NCBI RefSeq assembly: GCF_001591545.1
Contig: NZ_BCVC01000001.1
Coordinates: 1,178,001-1,242,000 of the forward strand
Reading direction: 5' to 3'
DNA from: Lederbergia lenta NBRC 16444
Lineage (GTDB): Bacteria > Bacillota > Bacilli > Bacillales > Bacillaceae_C
DNA: 64,000 nucleotides
Part shown: positions 59,546 through 64,000 of the stretch, piece by piece
Layout of the letters: each line of letters begins with the position of its first letter
Position numbering within the stretch: position 1 is the stretch's first letter
Translations under genes and position numbers: made by a program
Notes under the pieces: model-generated
What the model saw: the letters and a program-made list of their open reading frames with translations, nothing else
What the model was told of the DNA's origin: nothing
The model's database searches: none

Positions 59546-61000
59546 ATGGAACAAATATGTTTTGAACTTGAAAATATTAGTGTGAACTATTTAGATAAAG
59601 AAGTATTAAAGATTGAAAGCTTAGCTATACATCAATTTGATCGCATCGGTATCGTTGGAAGAAATGGCGCAGGGAAAAGTACATTATTAAAGTTACTTGC
59701 TGGCAAGATTCAACCGACAAGCGGGAAAATGAAGTGCTACATGGAGTCTGGTTATTTTGAACAACTTGAAGCTCCATCCGTTGCAAAAGCAGATAGAACA
59801 TTGCTCGGAAAATTAGCAGTCCCACAGAATACTGAGCAGTTGAGCGGTGGGGAGCAAACAAGGCTGAAGCTCGCACAATTATTTACGCATTATTATGAAA
59901 TTTTACTTGTAGATGAGCCTACAACACACTTGGACCAAGCTGGCATTTCGTTCTTACTCAATGAATTGCGATACTACTATGGAGCACTTGTATTAATTAG
60001 TCATGATCGCACAGTTTTAGACGAACTTGTTACAACCATTTGGGAAGTGTGTGATGGTAAAGTGCGCGTTTATACAGGAAATTATAGCGAATATATGGCT
60101 CAAAAGCAGATAGAAAGAGAACAACAAAGCCAAGGTTATGAACAGTTCATAAAAGAGAAAGATCGTCTCGAAAAAGCAGCGAAAGATAAAATGCTAAAAG
60201 CTGAAAAAATTGCTCAAGCAGGCAGTATGTCAAAAAAAGAAACGAAAGCAAAAGCAAATCGTATGTTTGAGACAAAATCAAAAGCTACGAGCCAAAAAGC
60301 GGTACATCGCATAACCAAAGCGATTAAACAGCGAATAGAAAAGCTTGATAAAGTTGAGGCTGTAAAGGAAGAAAAGCAAATTGTATTCCGTCAATCAAAA
60401 GCTTTGGAATTGCATAATAAGTTTCCAATTATGGCAGACAGATTAACCCTTCATGTGAAGGATAACATGTTATTAAATGAGGTAAGCTTCCAACTACCAC
60501 TTGGTAAAAAAATAGCGATTACTGGTGCAAATGGTGTTGGTAAAAGTACGTTGCTTCATCATATAGCAATCAATGGTGCAGGTTTAACCATCTCTCCAAA
60601 GGCAAAAATTGGTTACTTTCGTCAAATGAGTTATCAATTTGTAAGTAACGAAACGGTATTGCAATTCTTAAAACAACGTTCAGAATATGACGAAGGGTTT
60701 TTAAGAAGTGTTTTACATGCAATGCAATTTGTTGATACAGATATTCTGAAAGCTGTGAAGTCGTTAAGCGGCGGAGAAGCGATACGTCTCCAACTTTGTC
60801 AGCTCTTCCTCGGGGAATATAATATTTTATTGTTAGACGAACCGAATAATTTTTTAGATATCCATGCGATCGTAGCATTAGAACGATTTATGGCTGCATA
60901 TGAGGGAACGATTGTATTCGTATCGCATGATCAAACATTCACAAAGAATGTAGCTGATGTGCAGTATCATATTGATACAAAAAAAGTAAATTTAATTTAA
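59546..61000 (+). CDS. ABC-F ribosome-protection (antibiotic resistance) protein
   Basis: A 484-residue protein with two ABC ATPase domains and no membrane segment. Walker A motifs are GRNGAGKST (38-46) and GANGVGKST (about 330); signatures are LSGGEQ and LSGGEA; Walker B motifs LLVDEP and LLLDEP. A charged linker of about 110 residues (about 180-290) is rich in Lys/Glu, as in Msr/Vga/Lsa/VmlR proteins. Such proteins bind the ribosomal E site and displace macrolides, lincosamides, streptogramins or pleuromutilins. The leader with attenuator supports a resistance role over housekeeping ABC-F. GGGGG lies 8 bases before the ATG. Confidence 0.88.
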   Translation: MEQICFELENISVNYLDKEVLKIESLAIHQFDRIGIVGRNGAGKSTLLKLLAGKIQPTSGKMKCYMESGYFEQLEAPSVAKADRTLLGKLAVPQNTEQLSGGEQTRLKLAQLFTHYYEILLVDEPTTHLDQAGISFLLNELRYYYGALVLISHDRTVLDELVTTIWEVCDGKVRVYTGNYSEYMAQKQIEREQQSQGYEQFIKEKDRLEKAAKDKMLKAEKIAQAGSMSKKETKAKANRMFETKSKATSQKAVHRITKAIKQRIEKLDKVEAVKEEKQIVFRQSKALELHNKFPIMADRLTLHVKDNMLLNEVSFQLPLGKKIAITGANGVGKSTLLHHIAINGAGLTISPKAKIGYFRQMSYQFVSNETVLQFLKQRSEYDEGFLRSVLHAMQFVDTDILKAVKSLSGGEAIRLQLCQLFLGEYNILLLDEPNNFLDIHAIVALERFMAAYEGTIVFVSHDQTFTKNVADVQYHIDTKKVNLI

Positions 61001-61010
61001 TGCAAAAAGA

Positions 61011-61041
61011 TAAGCCGTTGAGACAATACTCAACGGCTTAT
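61011..61041. terminator. Hairpin after the ABC-F gene
   Basis: TAAGCCGTTGAG (61011-61022) pairs with CTCAACGGCTTA (61029-61040). A perfect 12-bp stem; T run absent but flanks A/T rich. Confidence 0.75.
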
Positions 61042-61191
61042 AAATTGCATAAAATAATTATTAACTTCTTACACATAGTGCTATAGCAATTTGTGCAAGG
61101 TATTGGTTTGCCAAGAATAATAAAAGATAGTATAATCTTAAGGCAACCGATTCTATATCTTGCAAATATAAATCGATAGGTGGAATTTTTT

Positions 61192-62160
61192 GTGTCGGAA
61201 AATCTAAATTATAAAGTATTATTGTATTATCAATACGTAACAATTGAAGATCCAGAACAATTTGCGAGCGAACATCTCACATTTTGTAAAGAGCTTGGAT
61301 TAAAAGGAAGAATTCTTGTTGCTGCCGAAGGTATAAACGGGACAGTCTCAGGATCAATTGAACAGACCAATCAATATATGGAAATGATGCATAATGATCC
61401 TCGTTTTGCTGATATGCCATTCAAAATTGATGATGCTGATAAACATGCCTTTAAAAAAATGCATGTTCGTCCGCGTCAAGAGCTTGTCACTTTTAGACTC
61501 GAGGATGATGTCAATCCAAAAGAAGTAACTGGAAATTATTTAAGCCCAGAAGAATTTTATGAGGCGATGCTACAAGAGGATACAGTCGTTTTAGACGCTA
61601 GAAATGACTATGAATTCGATCTTGGACATTTTAGAGGAGCGATACGGCCAGATATTACTACGTTCCGTGAATTGCCAGATTGGGTGCGCGAAAATAAGCA
61701 TCAGTTCGAAGGTAAGAAAATATTGACGTATTGCACAGGTGGTATTCGCTGCGAAAAGTTCTCCGGTTGGTTACTCGAAGAAGGTTTTGAAGATGTATCA
61801 CAGCTCCACGGGGGAATTGTCACATACGGGAAAGATCCTGTTGTGCAAGGCGAGCTTTGGGATGGACAATGCTATGTTTTTGATGAAAGAATTGCTGTTC
61901 CAGTTAATCAGAAAGAGCACGTTATCGTTGGTCGCGATTATTTTGATGGGGAGCCATGCGAACGTTATATCAACTGCGCAAATCCTGAATGCAATAAACA
62001 ATTTCTCAGTTCGGAAGAGAATGAACATAAATATTTGAGAAGCTGCACTGATGAATGTCGGGTTCACCCTAGAAATTTATACATTAAAGAACACGAACTC
62101 ACAGAAGAAGAAGTACAAACACGACTTCAAGCTTTAGAAAAAGAAATGTCTGTTAATTAA
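61192..62160 (+). CDS. trhO: tRNA uridine(34) hydroxylase
   Basis: A 322-residue rhodanese-domain protein. [19 protein letters not shown] and [16 protein letters not shown] form the N-terminal domain; the rhodanese loop is [20 protein letters not shown] with the catalytic Cys C181 and C187. A C-terminal Cys-rich region ([16 protein letters not shown]) binds metal. TrhO uses O2 to hydroxylate U34 of tRNAs in the synthesis of 5-methoxyuridine. TAGGTGG precedes GTG 61192; a GTG at 61180 overlaps this site. Confidence 0.95.
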   Translation: MSENLNYKVLLYYQYVTIEDPEQFASEHLTFCKELGLKGRILVAAEGINGTVSGSIEQTNQYMEMMHNDPRFADMPFKIDDADKHAFKKMHVRPRQELVTFRLEDDVNPKEVTGNYLSPEEFYEAMLQEDTVVLDARNDYEFDLGHFRGAIRPDITTFRELPDWVRENKHQFEGKKILTYCTGGIRCEKFSGWLLEEGFEDVSQLHGGIVTYGKDPVVQGELWDGQCYVFDERIAVPVNQKEHVIVGRDYFDGEPCERYINCANPECNKQFLSSEENEHKYLRSCTDECRVHPRNLYIKEHELTEEEVQTRLQALEKEMSVN

Positions 62161-62161
62161 T

Positions 62162-62198
62162 TAGTACCTGGTATCCAAAATTATGGGTGCCAGGTATT
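62162..62198 (+). terminator. Hairpin after trhO
   Basis: ACCTGG pairs with CCAGGT, with extension TACC/GGTA, followed by ATTTATTTATATT. Confidence 0.65.
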
Positions 62199-62281
62199 TA
62201 TTTATATTAGTTTATTATTGAAATTCGTGCCATTCATGCGATAATAACTAGTAATGATACAGATAGAGAAGAGGAGAATTC

Positions 62282-63349
62282 ATGCAAAAGGAAAAATGGT
62301 TTAAATTTGGTGTAGCGATCATCATGATTTTTTTAATTATTTGGTTAGGAACGAAGATCAGTTTTATTTTTACACCACTTGTAGTTATTATTACAACTTT
62401 ATTTCCACCTATTATCTTAGCTGGCGTCTTATATTATTTAATGAGACCTATCGTGAATTTTTTGTCTAAGAAAATACCACGTACATTGGCAATTCTTATT
62501 ACATTTATCGCCATTGGCGGGATTATTACCGGACTTGTATTCTTAATAGGGCCTAAATTACAAATGCAATTTGATAATTTAATTAAAAACTTTCCAGGAT
62601 ATGCACAAATTCTTCAAGATAAACTAACTAGTTTATCGCAAAATGAATGGTTTCAGCAAATACAAAATGATTATCTTTCGATTGACAAACTAACTGCTAA
62701 GTTTGAAGAAAACGCACAAAGCATGTTCCAAAATATTGCATCAACTATTGCTGAAACAGTAGGCTTTATAGCAAATATTGTGATGGTGCTTGTATTAATT
62801 CCCTTCGTTTTGTTCTTTATGTTAAAGGATGGAAAGCAAGCGCCTAAATTTCTAATGAAAATTCTGCCTAAAAAGCATCAAGTGGAAGCGGAAAAGATAT
62901 TGGTAGAAATGGATGAGGCATTAAGTTCATACATACAAGGTCAACTAATTGTTAGCTTTTGTGTAGGTTTACTGGCTTACATTGGATACTTAATTATCGG
63001 TCTTGAATATTCACTTGTACTGGGTGTACTTGCGATGGTAACAAATGTCATTCCTTTTGTTGGTCCCTGGATTGGGACATTTCCAGCAATTATTGTAGGT
63101 TTGCTTACATCTCCACTCCAAGCATTGTTAGTTGCAATAGTGGCTGTTGTCGCCCAGCAAACAGAGAGTAATTTTATTTCCCCACTTGTAATGGGAAAAG
63201 CATTAAATATGCATCCTTTGACCATTATATTTGTTTTACTGGTCGCTGGACAATTTGCAGGGTTATTAGGGTTAATCTTAGCCGTACCGACATATGCACT
63301 ATTGAAAGTAATTGTTAGTCATTTATACCGTTATATAAAACTGGAATAA
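62282..63349 (+). CDS. AI-2E family transporter
   Basis: A 355-residue membrane protein. Three N-terminal helices (residues about 8-100), a soluble amphipathic region (about 105-150), and five more helices with ALSSYIQGQLIVSFCVGLLAYIGY, MVTNVIPFVGPWIGTFPAIIVGL and NMHPLTIIFVLLVAGQFAGLLG, the family core. Members export autoinducer-2 or act as Na+/H+ antiporters; the role here is not known. AAGAGGAG lies 7 bases before the ATG. Confidence 0.92.
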   Translation: MQKEKWFKFGVAIIMIFLIIWLGTKISFIFTPLVVIITTLFPPIILAGVLYYLMRPIVNFLSKKIPRTLAILITFIAIGGIITGLVFLIGPKLQMQFDNLIKNFPGYAQILQDKLTSLSQNEWFQQIQNDYLSIDKLTAKFEENAQSMFQNIASTIAETVGFIANIVMVLVLIPFVLFFMLKDGKQAPKFLMKILPKKHQVEAEKILVEMDEALSSYIQGQLIVSFCVGLLAYIGYLIIGLEYSLVLGVLAMVTNVIPFVGPWIGTFPAIIVGLLTSPLQALLVAIVAVVAQQTESNFISPLVMGKALNMHPLTIIFVLLVAGQFAGLLGLILAVPTYALLKVIVSHLYRYIKLE

Positions 63350-63360
63350 AAAATTTATTG

Positions 63361-63385
63361 GACCTACATTTGTAGGTCTTTTTTG
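63361..63385 (+). terminator. Terminator after the AI-2E gene
   Basis: GACCTAC (63361-63367) pairs with GTAGGTC (63372-63378), followed by TTTTTT. Confidence 0.88.
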
Positions 63386-63481
63386 TTATTATTTACAACT
63401 TATACTTTCTCCTTTTCCTCCACATCCTATAAAAGGTATCTTTTGCGACCAAAAATATACTGAAGAAGGAGATGTCTCATT

Positions 63482-63685
63482 ATGACTGTCATTACTAATG
63501 TGAAACAAACAATTGTAGGATTAAAAAGTGCACATGCAAGCTTGGAAGGTTTTGCTCTAGAAACTGATAATGAACAAGCAAAACAATTATATAAAATGGC
63601 AGCAGAACAAACACAATCTGTGATAAACTCCTTAGAACCGAGAATGCAAGAAATATTGCAAGAAGAGCCACAATACAATCAATAA
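63482..63685 (+). CDS. DUF1657 protein, first copy
   Basis: A 67-residue helical protein, MTVITNVKQTIVGLKSAHAS with LETDNEQAKQLYKMAAEQTQ, the DUF1657 pattern. These small proteins occur in and near spoVA2-type operons of Bacillales together with spoVAC, spoVAD, spoVAEb and DUF421 genes; the function is not known, probably spore related. GAAGGAGATG precedes the ATG. A paralogue follows after about 95 bases. Confidence 0.88.
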   Translation: MTVITNVKQTIVGLKSAHASLEGFALETDNEQAKQLYKMAAEQTQSVINSLEPRMQEILQEEPQYNQ

Positions 63686-63780
63686 TTGATAAATAGGGGC
63701 AGGGTGAATATCTATTCACTCTGTTCCTTTTCAACAATAATAAAGTATGTGATGGATTTTATAAAAGGAGATGAATGAAA

Positions 63781-63987
63781 TTGACGATTATCTCAAATAT
63801 AAAAGGTTCACTTGCAAGTATAAAAGCTATGCAATCCGAATTTTCTCACTATGCTCAAGTTGCTTCTGATGAACAGGCGCGGGCTATCTTTCACGAATGT
63901 ATGTTGGATGTAGAACAAGTCGCTCAAAGTTTACAGTTAAGAGTAGAATATATGAAAGCGGAAGAACTACAATATAGAAAGTCTTGA
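63781..63987 (+). CDS. DUF1657 protein, second copy
   Basis: A 68-residue paralogue of the preceding protein, with TIISNIKGSLASIKAMQSEF and SDEQARAIFHECMLDVEQVAQSL. TTG 63781 aligns with the ATG of the first copy and lies 10 bases from AAAAGGAG; ATG 63775 is an alternative. The sequence TGAGAGGGAGGG just after its stop looks like a ribosome binding site for another gene beyond the window, so an operon continues. Confidence 0.86.
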   Translation: MTIISNIKGSLASIKAMQSEFSHYAQVASDEQARAIFHECMLDVEQVAQSLQLRVEYMKAEELQYRKS

Positions 63988-64000
63988 GAGGGAGGGTTAT

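Noticed and set aside
1-64000. CRISPR arrays, tRNA or rRNA genes, prophage or intact transposons
   Set aside because: No regularly spaced repeats, no tRNA-like cloverleaf with CCA-adjacent arms, and no intact transposase, integrase or phage gene was seen.

Overview
The window comes from a low-GC, endospore-forming member of the Bacillaceae. The evidence is an H-type small acid-soluble spore protein, a YlxY-type sporulation deacetylase, a GerT/CotM-like alpha-crystallin, an Sda-like sporulation checkpoint peptide, a Rok-like nucleoid regulator, YkvR, YjaZ, YkuS-type and YheE-type proteins and DUF1657 proteins, together with strong AGGAGG ribosome binding sites, frequent GTG/TTG starts and intrinsic terminators. 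It reads as ordinary chromosome with scattered accessory genes. I saw no rRNA, tRNA, CRISPR array, phage or intact insertion sequence. The genus cannot be fixed from sequence inspection alone.

Layout. 1-6.3 kb: tail of a sugar isomerase gene, a Rieske oxygenase divergent from an NCS2 purine-type permease, a VOC protein, a PAP2 phosphatase, a repetitive DUF6944-like protein and a DUF421 membrane protein. 6.4-10 kb: tiny ORFs, a stand-alone MurE-like ligase and a second DUF421 protein. 10.4-14.8 kb: YkvR, a luciferase-like oxidoreductase, a HAD phosphatase, a DUF1801 protein, SspH, a probable coat protein and maltose acetyltransferase. 15-24 kb: a ROK regulator with an MFS transporter, then a two-component system with an ABC exporter, then YlxY. 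24-34.7 kb: an acetolactate-synthase-like enzyme with a sorbosone-dehydrogenase-like enzyme, small stress or spore proteins, a SRPBCC/ArsR pair, YjaZ, a flavin monooxygenase with a decayed flavin reductase, and a methyltransferase. 34.9-39.7 kb: YhdT-PanF, an MFS exporter, a degenerate gene, a pseudo-M50 membrane protein and a GerT-like protein. 40-51.6 kb: odhA-odhB behind two putative cre sites, PhnA/YjdM, DUF2935, an Sda-like peptide, an aldehyde dehydrogenase under a perfect cre, Rok, and a MoxR/VWA pair (YojN/YojO). 51.6-64 kb: an acylphosphatase lacking a normal start codon, LemA/TPM, YkuS-like, DUF1033 with an Fsr-like exporter, YitT, a base-excision-repair pair (Fpg-like glycosylase and endonuclease IV), DUF2277, an ABC-F ribosome-protection protein behind an apparent translational attenuator, TrhO, an AI-2E family protein and two DUF1657 genes.

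How parts work together. odhAB and the aldehyde dehydrogenase appear to share carbon catabolite control through CcpA/cre. The sensor kinase, regulator and exporter at 17.7-22.8 kb look like a cell-envelope or peptide-stress detoxification module; a 7-4-7 direct repeat in front of the exporter is a good candidate regulator site. The glycosylase and AP endonuclease at 57-58.7 kb would carry out consecutive steps of base excision repair.

The most notable signal is the region before the ABC-F gene (59.25-59.55 kb). It holds a good promoter, a long leader, a 7-codon ORF with a strong ribosome binding site and four arms forming mutually exclusive hairpins, the last touching the ABC-F ribosome binding site. 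This matches the logic of erm/msr-type antibiotic-induced attenuation. Other items worth attention are the Rieske oxygenase next to an NCS2 permease, a MurE paralogue without the DNPR motif, a protease-dead M50 protein, and several decayed genes.
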